From positions 62,001 to 126,000 of the forward strand of contig CAWBZL010000001.1 in the NCBI GenBank assembly GCA_963793275.1: a stretch of 64,000 nt of DNA, in the 5' to 3' direction. The translations under genes and the position numbers were made by a program. The notes under the pieces were generated by a model. The model ran no database searches, was not told the DNA's origin, and was given only the letters and a program-made list of their open reading frames with translations. Positions 18,016 through 27,431 of the stretch are shown here, in pieces. The DNA is from Marinirhabdus sp963793275 (GTDB lineage Bacteria; Bacteroidota; Bacteroidia; Flavobacteriales; Flavobacteriaceae). Each line of letters opens with the position of its first letter. The stretch's first letter is position 1.

Positions 18016-19082
18016 ATAAAAACAGAATCTAATTTGGTGTGGTTGGCTGTAGATACTTCATAAAACTCGTTAGCAATGGCGCGGGCTCCGAAACATTCTT
18101 TCCAGTATTGTAAGCCTTTATTTATGTTTTTTCCTTCATTTTCATTAGAAACTCCAAAATCGAAATACATCTTCTCCCGATAGGTAGAAGTTATTAACTG
18201 ATGAAATAAAAAGTCTAAACTCCCCAATTGCTGCTTGTCTTCATTTGCCGAAATATATTGCACGTGCGCTACCCTGTTTGTTATAAACATAGTCGCTCCG
18301 GCAACAATATCGTCGTCTTTCATGACATTAAACTGCACAATTTTTTTAGGAAAATCACCAGCTAATGTTTCAATTTCCTGCAACGAATGAACTGGTTTGG
18401 CATCGTGACGTTTCTTTAAGTTAGGGATTAAAATTTTGTTCCAAAACGGATTAAAATTTTGTTCGGTTTCCAACCAAAGGCCATTTTTTTCGGCTTTCTT
18501 CACACCTTCCATCCTATTGCCCTGAATCTTAATCGCATCTTTGGTGTATATGGTAGCAGATACATCTACACGGGTTCGGGTTGCTTCGGTAAGGAATAAA
18601 AGATAATTTATTTCGTCCGCTGGCTGGGTGTGGTAGATTCTGGGAAGTAATTTCAGTTGTAATTTTGTTACGCCATCTTCTTCTAAAAATTTCAGAATTG
18701 CTTTAAAAGCTTCCACAGCATCCTCAATTTTAGTTTTGTTGGAGAGTACCAATCCGCCATACGATAATCCCTGATGTGAAAAAACAGTATCTTCAACTCT
18801 ATTGGCCGGTAAAATCCCTACCAACTTTTTGTCCTTAAATACCAAAAGAGAGGCATCTTTAAAACGGTCGCTGTGATATTCCATAAAACTTCTATGGAAT
18901 AAAAACGTGGCATTTTTCGCGTGAGCTACAAATTGGTTCCACACATTTTTATGTGCACCGTTGTAAGTTTCAACTTTAAAAAGAGGGTTAGACTGGCTCA
19001 AATAAAACAGTTGTTGGTTAGCGTTTGTAAAACTAAAATTATTTTTACTTTTATCGTGACTTCTATAACGCTTAAATAGCAT
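18012..19082 (-). CDS. FemAB/GNAT-like acyltransferase
   Basis: A 356-residue protein with a double GNAT-like arrangement as in FemAB/BioF2 enzymes. Visible elements are WNQFVAHAKNATFLFHRSFMEYH near residue 50, VFKDKKLVGILPANR, and the C-terminal ISANEDKQQLGSLDFLFHQLI and YFDFGVSNENEGKNINKGLQYWKECFGA. Together with the overlapping aminotransferase it most likely acylates the 3-amino sugar; a role in aminoacyl transfer to the glycan is also possible. The ATG is only five bases from the start of the divergent gene, so its promoter must lie inside that neighbour, or the true start is further downstream. Confidence 0.65.
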   Translation of the reverse strand: MLFKRYRSHDKSKNNFSFTNANQQLFYLSQSNPLFKVETYNGAHKNVWNQFVAHAKNATFLFHRSFMEYHSDRFKDASLLVFKDKKLVGILPANRVEDTVFSHQGLSYGGLVLSNKTKIEDAVEAFKAILKFLEEDGVTKLQLKLLPRIYHTQPADEINYLLFLTEATRTRVDVSATIYTKDAIKIQGNRMEGVKKAEKNGLWLETEQNFNPFWNKILIPNLKKRHDAKPVHSLQEIETLAGDFPKKIVQFNVMKDDDIVAGATMFITNRVAHVQYISANEDKQQLGSLDFLFHQLITSTYREKMYFDFGVSNENEGKNINKGLQYWKECFGARAIANEFYEVSTANHTKLDSVFI

Positions 19083-19087
19083 CTAAA

Positions 19088-20383
19088 TTGAGTAGACCAA
19101 AAACCTTGTTTCCTAAAAATACGCTAGAAAACAGGCTCCTTTTTATAATTTTTGGTGCTTTTTTTCTGTTTTTTATTTTTCAGCCTCCATTATATTCTCC
19201 GGATACATATAGTTATTTACGGGCAGATATTACCCGTTTTCCAGGATATATATTCTATTTAAGAGGTCTTAAGACCATATTTGGCGATAGTTTTGAGGTG
19301 GTCGCAATGGCAGGGCATCTGGTCCTTGGGTTTGCAGCAATTGTAGTTATTCTCAAAAATGTAACCAGGCTCTTTACTCTTTTCTGGATGGCAAAAGGAG
19401 TACTACTCGCAGTGCTTTTATTCCCTTATTTTAAGCCAATTGAAGTTGCCGTAAATTTAACTTCGGAAGGACTGGCGTATCCATTATATCTTGTACTGGT
19501 CTCTTTTACAATTGATTTTCTGTTTAAAAAAGAAACAAAGAAGATTTTTCATATTTCAATCGTTTACCTGGTTTTAGTACTTACCCGCGGGCAATTCATT
19601 ATTATAGCACCAATTATTGGTTTTGTCTTTGCCCTACAACACAAGAAAAAGATCTTTAAACCTAAAGCCTTGTTTTTGGTTGTATTTCTATTTTTACTGC
19701 CCGTAATTTCTTCGTTTGCAGATAAAACCTATCGCTATATTTTTTACGGTTATTTTGAAACTACTCCGTATAGTTACGTGAATATTGTTGCACTTCCACT
19801 GTATATTTCTGAAGCGAAAGACACAAAATTGTTTGAGGATAGAGATATAAAAATTATCTACGATCATTCGCACCAAAAATTAGACAGCCTTCAACTTTTA
19901 AGCAGCAAAGTACAGGGTAGCTACCACGAGAAATACCTGCGGTTTCATTATAACTTTCCGGTAATCTGCAATCAGAATATTCACGATTTTGGACTAAAAT
20001 ATTATCTGGAACAAGGAGTGCCTCCCGGTGAAAATGCTTTTGCGATTGAACATGCCTGCAAAGTGATGACACCAAAATTAATACAAGCACATTTTGCTGA
20101 ATTTGTCGCGCTCTACTACACAAGTATTGTTCACGGTTTTAAAAGTGTTTTCGTTTTATTCTTTGTGATCGCCTTGTCTGTACTTAGTTTAGTAAGGGTT
20201 ATCAAACGTTTTGGATTAAACGGTGGCTTTGTTTTACTGGCAACACTTTTTATTATTTCTAACGCAATGATCGTTGCAATAGCGTCGCACAGCATCATGC
20301 GTTATTTATTTTACAATTATTTTCTAGGACTTCTTATTTTAATCATACTTTTGAAAAAATTTATTCCACGCCATGAATCCTGA
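19088..20383 (+). CDS. polytopic membrane protein, candidate GT-C glycosyltransferase
   Basis: A 431-residue protein with about nine or ten membrane helices. Just after the first helix is PPLYSPDTYSYLRADITRFPGY; an acidic residue in this first loop is the catalytic site of GT-C enzymes. A large extracytoplasmic region (about residues 225-330) sits between helices. A Wzy-type polymerase is an alternative. The start is TTG; the first in-frame ATG is too far inside. It overlaps the following glycosyltransferase by 11 bases, so both belong to one unit and may work on the same lipid-linked sugar. Confidence 0.55.
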   Translation: MSRPKTLFPKNTLENRLLFIIFGAFFLFFIFQPPLYSPDTYSYLRADITRFPGYIFYLRGLKTIFGDSFEVVAMAGHLVLGFAAIVVILKNVTRLFTLFWMAKGVLLAVLLFPYFKPIEVAVNLTSEGLAYPLYLVLVSFTIDFLFKKETKKIFHISIVYLVLVLTRGQFIIIAPIIGFVFALQHKKKIFKPKALFLVVFLFLLPVISSFADKTYRYIFYGYFETTPYSYVNIVALPLYISEAKDTKLFEDRDIKIIYDHSHQKLDSLQLLSSKVQGSYHEKYLRFHYNFPVICNQNIHDFGLKYYLEQGVPPGENAFAIEHACKVMTPKLIQAHFAEFVALYYTSIVHGFKSVFVLFFVIALSVLSLVRVIKRFGLNGGFVLLATLFIISNAMIVAIASHSIMRYLFYNYFLGLLILIILLKKFIPRHES

Positions 20384-21518
20384 GCTTTCTGTAGTAATGC
20401 CTTGTCTTAATGAAGCTGAAACGCTAGCCATTTGTATTAAAAAAGCGCAAGATTTCTTTGCGCGTGAAAATGTACAAGGTGAAGTAGTTATTGCAGATAA
20501 CGGCAGTACCGACGGCTCCATAAAAATTGCAGAGGACTTAAACGCCCGGGTAGTTCACGTACAGGCTAAAGGCTACGGAAACGCACTTATTGGCGGTATT
20601 ACGGCTGCAAAAGGCACCTACGTGATGATGGGTGACGCGGACGATAGTTACGACTTTAGCAATATGATGCACTATCTCGTTAAGCTTCGTGAAGGATACG
20701 ATCTTGTGATGGGAAACAGATTTAAAGGTGGTATTGAAAAAGGTGCGATGCCTTTTTTACATAAATATTTAGGAAACCCTGTACTTTCTTTTGTAGGACG
20801 TTTGTTTTTTAATTCTAAAATTGGTGATTTCCATTGCGGGCTACGTGGTTTTAGTAAAGATGCTTTCCATAGAATGGAATTGAAAACCACAGGAATGGAA
20901 TTTGCAAGCGAAATGATCGTGAAAGCAAGTTTGAAAGAGATGAAAATTGCCGAAGTACCTACCACACTTTCGGTAGATGGCAGAACCAGACCTCCACATT
21001 TAAATACCTGGCCGGACGGTTGGCGTCACTTAAGATTCTTAATGCTCTACAGCCCAAAGTGGCTGTTTTATTACCCAGGATTCCTATTGTTTTTCTTTGG
21101 TTTAATTGCTTCTTCGATTCTAGTTTATAATCCGTTGACCATTGGTAGTGTCACTTTTGATGTTCACACGCTGTTATTTACGGCTGTGAGTTTGCTTATT
21201 GGATTTCAGTTCATCTTATTCTACGGGCTTACCAAAGTTTTTACTGTAGAAAACGGATTGCTTCCGAAGTCAAAAAAATATGACAAGCAGTTTGAATTTA
21301 TCAACCTTGAAAAAGGATTAATTGTAGGTGCACTGTTAATTATTGCTGGTGTAGTATTAAGCTTTTTGGCGTATACGTATTGGCAGGATCTTAATTTCGG
21401 AAATATTAATACCCACAATACACTACGCCTGGTCATTCCTGCCGTAACAACGATGTTGTTGGGAGTGCAGGTAATTTTATTTAGTTTATTCTTTAGTATT
21501 CTTGGACTGAAAAAGTAA
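20373..21518 (+). CDS. dolichol-phosphate-mannosyltransferase-like GT2 with membrane tail
   Basis: An N-terminal GT2 domain (LSVVMPCLNEAETLAIC, VVIADNGSTDGS, YVMMGDADDSYDF with the DxD site, HCGLRGFSKDAF) is followed by a C-terminal membrane part with about four helices (from YSPKWLFYYPGFLLFF). This layout is known for enzymes that put a hexose on undecaprenyl or dolichyl phosphate for use outside the membrane. The preceding GT-C candidate would be a fitting user of such a lipid-linked donor. The gene's end overlaps the convergent first member of the phosphatase-superfamily array by 33 bases. Confidence 0.82.
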   Translation: MNPELSVVMPCLNEAETLAICIKKAQDFFARENVQGEVVIADNGSTDGSIKIAEDLNARVVHVQAKGYGNALIGGITAAKGTYVMMGDADDSYDFSNMMHYLVKLREGYDLVMGNRFKGGIEKGAMPFLHKYLGNPVLSFVGRLFFNSKIGDFHCGLRGFSKDAFHRMELKTTGMEFASEMIVKASLKEMKIAEVPTTLSVDGRTRPPHLNTWPDGWRHLRFLMLYSPKWLFYYPGFLLFFFGLIASSILVYNPLTIGSVTFDVHTLLFTAVSLLIGFQFILFYGLTKVFTVENGLLPKSKKYDKQFEFINLEKGLIVGALLIIAGVVLSFLAYTYWQDLNFGNINTHNTLRLVIPAVTTMLLGVQVILFSLFFSILGLKK

Positions 21519-22979
21519 CTCTTCCAGCGGTTTAAAAACAATTTTTCCAGCAGGATCTATAGTTTGATAGATACCATCCGGCGCATCCTCTCTGATAATA
21601 AGGTAACTACCGTTTTCCTGTAAATTCTCTAAATAACGTTCTTCTTCCGAAAGGTAAGAAAACAAAACTCTAAATAAATTTACCGAAGATGTAAGCTCTA
21701 CATCAAATTCAGGTGCTTCGTTTGGCCACGCTATGGCCAGGTTCGCTCCAAAAATACTGTATTGAAAATCCCGATTCATATTTTTAGTACGTTTTTCTCC
21801 AGTGTGTGCCATTCCCACAAATCCTCCGTGGTCTGCCATTACAATAATGATGGCTTCCGGGTCTTCTTTTTTTATTTGAGAAACACTTCGGGTAAGAATT
21901 TTATTCGTCTCTTGTAAATTGGTTACATAATTCTCCCGTTCGGTTTCTTTGGTTTTATAAGCATTGCTAATACTGGTAACGTGCCAGGGATTCAATAATT
22001 GGATAAAGAAAAATTTAGGGTCATTGATCGTTTCTTCGGTATATAATTTTAATGGTTTTTCAATTTCAGCAATACGCCTTGCTCCATTTCTAATGTATTT
22101 AATATCGCTATAGGGAAGGTTGGTAACGTGATACCCCATTTTGGGTCTATTCGAGATTAGATAGGGTGTTTCGGTTAAAAAATATGTTTTGTAGCCATTA
22201 TTCTTAAAGGCGTCCAGCACAGGATTTTCTGAAATGATCATGTTCCTGCCATTGTAGATCTCATTATAGTCTATAGATTCATTATAATAGTGGTGCTTCA
22301 TATTAAAAAGCGTCACATTAGATTCAATGGTGGTAGAATAATTACTTCGGTAGTTGGGGTAAAATTTGAAGTTTTCCTCCTTCAGGAAATTTTCAAACTT
22401 CGAATTATCAAAATTGTAAAAGCCTTTTTTTAATTCAGCAAAATTAGCATATCCATCGGCTTGAATAAGGTAAACGTTTGGCTTCTTTTTAAAGGTAACC
22501 GCGGCTATTGCATCGGGTTGCTGAAGCCACGCCTGGGATGTGGTCATAAAATCTTTTGCCGTCATCACCAGGCTAAAAACACCAATAATGGCCAAAAGAA
22601 ATTGAAGCATAATAATTTTAAGTAAATGTTTATGGAAGAAAAAGGCAATTAGAATTGCGATGACTAAAGCAATAAGGATTTTATCTTTTTCAATACCAAT
22701 ATAAAAACACACTTTTAACAGATACAGAAATGTAAAAACATTTAAAAACGGTAACAAATATTTACGAAACCGCAGTAATGGTTTTGCTTTGAACAACCAT
22801 TTCAAACCAAAAAAAACAGCGATAGGAATTAAAAGAAAAGCTACTACAAAAAACCCCAGATGCTCCCAGGAATTTACTAAGGGAAAGTTTTTGCTGTAAT
22901 AAAATATGATAGGATATAGTCCCGGTGCTATGGCAGCTAAAAGGGTGATCTTTTTGTTATGTAGCGTATTGTCTGGCAC
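21486..22979 (-). CDS. membrane alkaline-phosphatase-superfamily protein, array copy 1 of 5
   Basis: Last gene of a five-copy array (497 residues). Four or five N-terminal helices, starting with APGLYPIIFYYSKNF, are followed by a periplasmic domain from residue 165. Putative metal residues are Asp175 in LIQADGYANF and Asp383-His384 in MADHGGFVG. The nucleophile candidate is Thr217 in RSNYSTT, before FNMKHHYY. The conserved histidine (His333) is in NPWH, where three other copies have PGH. The Thr and absence of a C-x-P-x-R sulfatase signature point to phospho-group transfer or hydrolysis, as in LtaS/EptA, not sulfate ester cleavage. Substrate unknown. Confidence 0.7.
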   Translation of the reverse strand: MPDNTLHNKKITLLAAIAPGLYPIIFYYSKNFPLVNSWEHLGFFVVAFLLIPIAVFFGLKWLFKAKPLLRFRKYLLPFLNVFTFLYLLKVCFYIGIEKDKILIALVIAILIAFFFHKHLLKIIMLQFLLAIIGVFSLVMTAKDFMTTSQAWLQQPDAIAAVTFKKKPNVYLIQADGYANFAELKKGFYNFDNSKFENFLKEENFKFYPNYRSNYSTTIESNVTLFNMKHHYYNESIDYNEIYNGRNMIISENPVLDAFKNNGYKTYFLTETPYLISNRPKMGYHVTNLPYSDIKYIRNGARRIAEIEKPLKLYTEETINDPKFFFIQLLNPWHVTSISNAYKTKETERENYVTNLQETNKILTRSVSQIKKEDPEAIIIVMADHGGFVGMAHTGEKRTKNMNRDFQYSIFGANLAIAWPNEAPEFDVELTSSVNLFRVLFSYLSEEERYLENLQENGSYLIIREDAPDGIYQTIDPAGKIVFKPLEELLFQSKNTKE

Positions 22980-22982
22980 AGG

Positions 22983-24458
22983 TTACAACTTTTCAAAAAC
23001 TATTTCTCCCGCACTGTTTATACATCTATAAACACCTTTGGGCGCATCTTTTTCTATAGTCACAAAACTTGCATCTTCCTCCAAATGCTGTAAATACTCT
23101 GGTTTATTACCAAGGTGCGAAAAAAGTACCCGAAACAGATTCACATTGGTCCTAAGCTCATTTTTATAGGTATTTTTTGTTCCTTCCGGCCAACGTATGG
23201 CCAGTTGGGTAGAAAAACCCGAATACAACTTATTCCGGCTGGTAGTTTTGGAATGAATTTGCTTCATATATTCCAGCCCTACATACCCACCGTGATCTGC
23301 CAGGATCGCTATAATTGCGGTAGGATCATTTTCTACAATGGTCGTAATAATTTGTTCCAGCTTTACATTGGTTTCCTCAAGCCTTTCCAGATATTGCTTG
23401 CGCTCTTCGGCTATACCTTCACTATCTTTTTCATAAAACTCTACATGTCCCGGACTAAATACCTGGAGGAAAAAATATTTTGGTGTATTTGGCTCCTGGT
23501 CTATAAATGTTTTAAGTGGTTCAATAATATCTTTTTGTTTGTAATAGCCTTTCCCAACAAAGGAAACATCTTCTTCCAGCGTAAAGTTACATTCATCATA
23601 GCCCATTTCGGCAAAACTTGTAAGAAAGAACGGCCACTCTGGTAAAAAATGAGTTTTATAGCCATTATTTTTAAATATATCCAGCACAGGGTTTTTAGTC
23701 ACCACTATTTCACGACCATTTATAACTTCGCTCAAATTAAATCCGTAGCTATTGTAATGGTGCTTCATCGCAAACATAGACGCATTAGAAATAAGCGTTG
23801 CGGTATAATTACTTCGGAAATCGTCGTACAACGTAAACTTAGTCTCCTCTAAATACGCTTTAAAATTATTATTATTAAACTGGTATGCACCTTTAGCTAC
23901 TTCAGAAAAATTTACATACCCATCCGGCTGAATATAATATACATTAGGTTTTTGCTGAAAAGTAACCGAAACAATATCGTCCGACTGCCGCATCCAGTCT
24001 GCAGAATAGGTTGCCTGTTTATATATAATTGGCGCTAACGAGAACAAACCAATCAAAGCCAACACATATTGTAATACCATTATTTTACGAAGGTGTTTGT
24101 AGAGGAAATAGGCAGTTACAACCCCTATCATAACGGCGAGCAAGGTATACAGCACCTCTGCACTTGCCAGTAAACAAATTTGTATGAAATTCAGAAAAAA
24201 TGACACACTTAAAAAGGTAAATAACCGCTCCCGCCAAAGCAATACTTTATGATTTCTGGTCGCAAAATGAATGCACACAAAAACAGCTGTTGGCACCGCT
24301 AAAAACAAGCCTACAAAAAACAGCAGTTGCTTTACAGAACTTACCAATGTGAAGTTATTGGTGTAGTAAAAAAATAACGGGTATAATCCCGCTGCAATTC
24401 CCAATAAAACCGGAAACTTAAATTGTTTAAAACTAAAAGGTGTCTTTTTGGTATTCAA
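22983..24458 (-). CDS. membrane alkaline-phosphatase-superfamily protein, array copy 2 of 5
   Basis: A 491-residue paralogue, three bases upstream of copy 1. The N-terminal helix motif is AAGLYPLFFYYTNNFTLVSS. Predicted active-site residues are Asp179 in YIQPDGYVNF, Thr221 in RSNYTAT, His338 in FSPGHVEF and Asp388-His389 in LADHGGYVG. The C-terminal tail ends in the shared pattern of an acidic 'EEDASF' segment and a short 'GVYRCINSAGEIVF' sheet, conserved in all copies and not known to me from LtaS or EptA. The tight spacing implies co-translation with its neighbours. Confidence 0.7.
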   Translation of the reverse strand: MNTKKTPFSFKQFKFPVLLGIAAGLYPLFFYYTNNFTLVSSVKQLLFFVGLFLAVPTAVFVCIHFATRNHKVLLWRERLFTFLSVSFFLNFIQICLLASAEVLYTLLAVMIGVVTAYFLYKHLRKIMVLQYVLALIGLFSLAPIIYKQATYSADWMRQSDDIVSVTFQQKPNVYYIQPDGYVNFSEVAKGAYQFNNNNFKAYLEETKFTLYDDFRSNYTATLISNASMFAMKHHYNSYGFNLSEVINGREIVVTKNPVLDIFKNNGYKTHFLPEWPFFLTSFAEMGYDECNFTLEEDVSFVGKGYYKQKDIIEPLKTFIDQEPNTPKYFFLQVFSPGHVEFYEKDSEGIAEERKQYLERLEETNVKLEQIITTIVENDPTAIIAILADHGGYVGLEYMKQIHSKTTSRNKLYSGFSTQLAIRWPEGTKNTYKNELRTNVNLFRVLFSHLGNKPEYLQHLEEDASFVTIEKDAPKGVYRCINSAGEIVFEKL

Positions 24459-24462
24459 ATTA

Positions 24463-25938
24463 TTAGTGTTTTATGAAAACTACGTCTCCATTTTCGTCAA
24501 TGCATTTATAAATTCCCTGCGGCGCGCCGTCTTTTATAATGGTATAGGTAGCATCTTCCTGTAAATGTTCCAGATATTTGTTGTCTTCGCTTAAATATGA
24601 AAACAAGATACGAAAGGTATTTATCCCGCTTTTAAAATGTTTGTCTATTTCCGGTGCCTCGCTATTGGGCCATTTAATGGACAACTGTGTGCTAAACGCC
24701 GAATAAATTCTATCTCTATCCAATGTTTTGTTACGCACCTCCAGCATATACTCGTACCCAACATACCCGCCGTGGTCTGCCATGATTAAAATAAGTCCCG
24801 CAGGATCTTTTTCCTGAATCACGGTAATTATTTTCTTTAGCCTTTCATTACTTATATCAAGATTCTGTTTGTAGATCTCTGCTTCTTTTTCTGCTCCCTG
24901 ACTTATATTTTTTAACGATTGAACGTGTCCGGGCTTAAAGATTTCGATAAAGAAGAATTTCGATTTCTCTTCATCTGTATTCAGGTATTTCTCAATAGGC
25001 ACCAGAATGTCTTCTTCCTGCTGAAAGCCATCGGTAATTAGATCTATATCGTTATAATCGAAATTACTTACGTCGTACCCCATTTTTGGAAAGTTGGTTA
25101 GCAGGTAAGAACCTTCGGCTAAAAAGTGTGTTTTGTAGCCATTATTCTTAAACACATTCAACACAGGATTGTCGGAAATAATCACCTTTCTCGCGTTCGC
25201 AATTTCACTAAAGTTAAACCCATTGTTGTAGTAATGGTGTTTCATTGTGAACGTAGCACTATTTGAAACCAACGTAGAGCTGTAATTACTACGCACATTA
25301 GGGTAAATTTTAAAGCCATTATTCTCTATAAAATCCCAATACTCGTTATTATCTATCTGGTAGGCACCTTTGTCCATTTCAGAAATATTCACATACCCAT
25401 CTGGCTGAATGTAATACACATTGGGTCGCTTTTTAAAAATTACTTCTTCAATGTCGTCTGGTTGTTGGGTCCATTCATTTGAGTACGTCCATTGGTTTTT
25501 AATGGTAGGAAATAGCCAGAACAGCCCAACGAGTGCCAAAACCAATTCCAACACTACTATTTTTTTTAAATACTTTTTCAGAAATACGGCGAATACTACA
25601 GCAACAACAAATAATACAGCCGTAAATATCCACTGCAGCTTTGCGTACAAACAAATTTGAATAAAACACAAAAAACCAAATATATTCAAAAACGGAAATG
25701 CAAAAGATTTAATTTTCTTCACAAAGGGCCAAAAACTAAAAAACTGAATCCCCAGAAATACAGCTACCGGCATTATCAAAAACAAACCGATAAAGAACGC
25801 AAAATGCTTCCAGGAGTTAATGAGTGAGAAGTTATTGGTATAGAAAAAAATGATTGGGTATAACCCCGTTGCCAAACCTACCACAACAGGTATTTTGAAA
25901 TTTCTTTTATCTTTATTTTCTGGTTTACTATCTCCCAC
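24463..25938 (-). CDS. membrane alkaline-phosphatase-superfamily protein, array copy 3 of 5
   Basis: A 491-residue paralogue, the middle of the array. ATGLYPIIFFYTNNFSLINS opens the membrane part; the periplasmic domain starts at KKRPNVYYIQPDGYVN (metal Asp180). Thr222 in RSNYSST is the candidate nucleophile, FKPGHVQS carries the conserved His, and MADHGGYVG the second metal pair. It is the closest in look to copy 2. It begins 14 bases after copy 4. No signal peptide other than the first helix; orientation should put the catalytic domain outside the inner membrane. Confidence 0.7.
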   Translation of the reverse strand: MGDSKPENKDKRNFKIPVVVGLATGLYPIIFFYTNNFSLINSWKHFAFFIGLFLIMPVAVFLGIQFFSFWPFVKKIKSFAFPFLNIFGFLCFIQICLYAKLQWIFTAVLFVVAVVFAVFLKKYLKKIVVLELVLALVGLFWLFPTIKNQWTYSNEWTQQPDDIEEVIFKKRPNVYYIQPDGYVNISEMDKGAYQIDNNEYWDFIENNGFKIYPNVRSNYSSTLVSNSATFTMKHHYYNNGFNFSEIANARKVIISDNPVLNVFKNNGYKTHFLAEGSYLLTNFPKMGYDVSNFDYNDIDLITDGFQQEEDILVPIEKYLNTDEEKSKFFFIEIFKPGHVQSLKNISQGAEKEAEIYKQNLDISNERLKKIITVIQEKDPAGLILIMADHGGYVGYEYMLEVRNKTLDRDRIYSAFSTQLSIKWPNSEAPEIDKHFKSGINTFRILFSYLSEDNKYLEHLQEDATYTIIKDGAPQGIYKCIDENGDVVFIKH

Positions 25939-25952
25939 GTATATGATTTTTA

Positions 25953-27410
25953 CTAATACTGCTTCCTGGTTTTATAAACACCGTTTTTATCAATATATTG
26001 AAATACCCCTTTCTTTTCTCCTTTTGTGAGGCGCACATAACTGGCATCTTCTTCAAGATGTTCCAGATACGCTTCATTTTCGCTTAGGTAACTAAACAAT
26101 ACCCGGAATAAATTTACCGGAGTTTTAATTTCAGTTCCTATTGCCTGTGTATCTTTTTCGGGCCATCGTATGGATAAAATGGAACTATACATAGACAAAA
26201 TAAGATCCTCTTTGGTGACCATTGTTTGCGTTTGCCTGGTATACTCAAAACCAACATACCCACCGTGATCTGCCATTATAACTATTAACGGATTCTCGTC
26301 GTACTTTAAAATTAGATCTATAAGTTGCTTTAATTTCGTGTTGGATCTTTCAATCCCTTCTTTGTACAACAACCGTTCGCCTTCAACTCCTTTGGAGTCT
26401 GCCGCTGTACTGGTAATATGCGTAGGATCTAAAATCTGAATGAAGAAAAATTTATTTTCAGTAGGTTCCTTTTGTAAATACCCCTCCATAGCATTTAAAA
26501 CATCTGCTTTATCGTCTAACCCCGTGGTGATGAAAGAAAGATCTTCCTGATCAATATTTGAATAGTCATAGCCTAATGTGGGCTTATTTGCAAAAAAGTA
26601 AGGTCTTTCAGAAAGAATATGTGTTTTGTAGCCATTATTTTTAAAAGTAGTTAACACTGGATTTTCGGTCACAATAATTTCTCTGGCATTTACAGGTTCT
26701 TCAATATCTGCAATATTCATCTTGTAAAAATGATGACGCATACTGAAGATAGAACTGTTAGAAAACAACGTAGAGGTATAATTTGTTCTGAAATCCGGGT
26801 AATTCGAAAAATTCCGGTTCGTTAAAAACTCCTTAAAGGTGTTATTGTCGATATTATACAGATTTCCTTCAATTTCAGAAAAATTTACATACCCATCCGG
26901 CTGGATGTAATATACATTTGGTTTCTTTTTAAACTGAGCGGAAGCTATATCGTCCGGCAATTCTGTCCAGTCGTTATTATAGTTTAACTGATTTATAACG
27001 GGTTGTATGGTCCAGAAAAGAGCAACAAACGCTATGAGTAATTGAAACATCACTACTTTAATATACTGCTTTTGCAAGATCCAGGAAATGAAACCTGCCA
27101 ATACAACAATGAGGATGCTTTTAAAAAATTCAAGTTTCGCCCAGATACACAGTTGTAAGAGCATTAAAAACAGAAAGCTATTTAAAAAAGGAAAAACGTA
27201 TTTTTTGTAGTTAATAAGCAACGCACTTTTAGAAAGTAGTTGCACCGCTAAAAACAGTAGGCAAGGCACCAAAAGGAATATAAAAACGAAAAAGGCAACG
27301 TGCCTCAAGGAGTTTACCAAAGAATAATTATTCCCAAAGTAAAACAGCAGCGGGTACAGTCCTGCAGCAATACCGTATAGTAGTACTCTTTTAAAAACTG
27401 AAAGCTTCAT
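25953..27410 (-). CDS. membrane alkaline-phosphatase-superfamily protein, array copy 4 of 5
   Basis: A 485-residue paralogue. The first helix reads AAGLYPLLFYFGNNYSLVNS. Metal Asp172 is in YIQPDGYVNF, the Thr candidate in RTNYTST, followed by IFSMRHHFY, where other copies have MKHH. The PGH motif is changed to LDPTHITS, keeping the histidine but losing the glycine. MADHGGYVG is intact. The C-terminus GVFQYIDKNGVYKTRKQY is more basic than in the other copies. These changes suggest a different substrate or partner from copies 2, 3 and 5, while catalysis should remain possible. Confidence 0.7.
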   Translation of the reverse strand: MKLSVFKRVLLYGIAAGLYPLLFYFGNNYSLVNSLRHVAFFVFIFLLVPCLLFLAVQLLSKSALLINYKKYVFPFLNSFLFLMLLQLCIWAKLEFFKSILIVVLAGFISWILQKQYIKVVMFQLLIAFVALFWTIQPVINQLNYNNDWTELPDDIASAQFKKKPNVYYIQPDGYVNFSEIEGNLYNIDNNTFKEFLTNRNFSNYPDFRTNYTSTLFSNSSIFSMRHHFYKMNIADIEEPVNAREIIVTENPVLTTFKNNGYKTHILSERPYFFANKPTLGYDYSNIDQEDLSFITTGLDDKADVLNAMEGYLQKEPTENKFFFIQILDPTHITSTAADSKGVEGERLLYKEGIERSNTKLKQLIDLILKYDENPLIVIMADHGGYVGFEYTRQTQTMVTKEDLILSMYSSILSIRWPEKDTQAIGTEIKTPVNLFRVLFSYLSENEAYLEHLEEDASYVRLTKGEKKGVFQYIDKNGVYKTRKQY

Positions 27411-27431
27411 ACTGCTGCAAATTTAAAGTAT

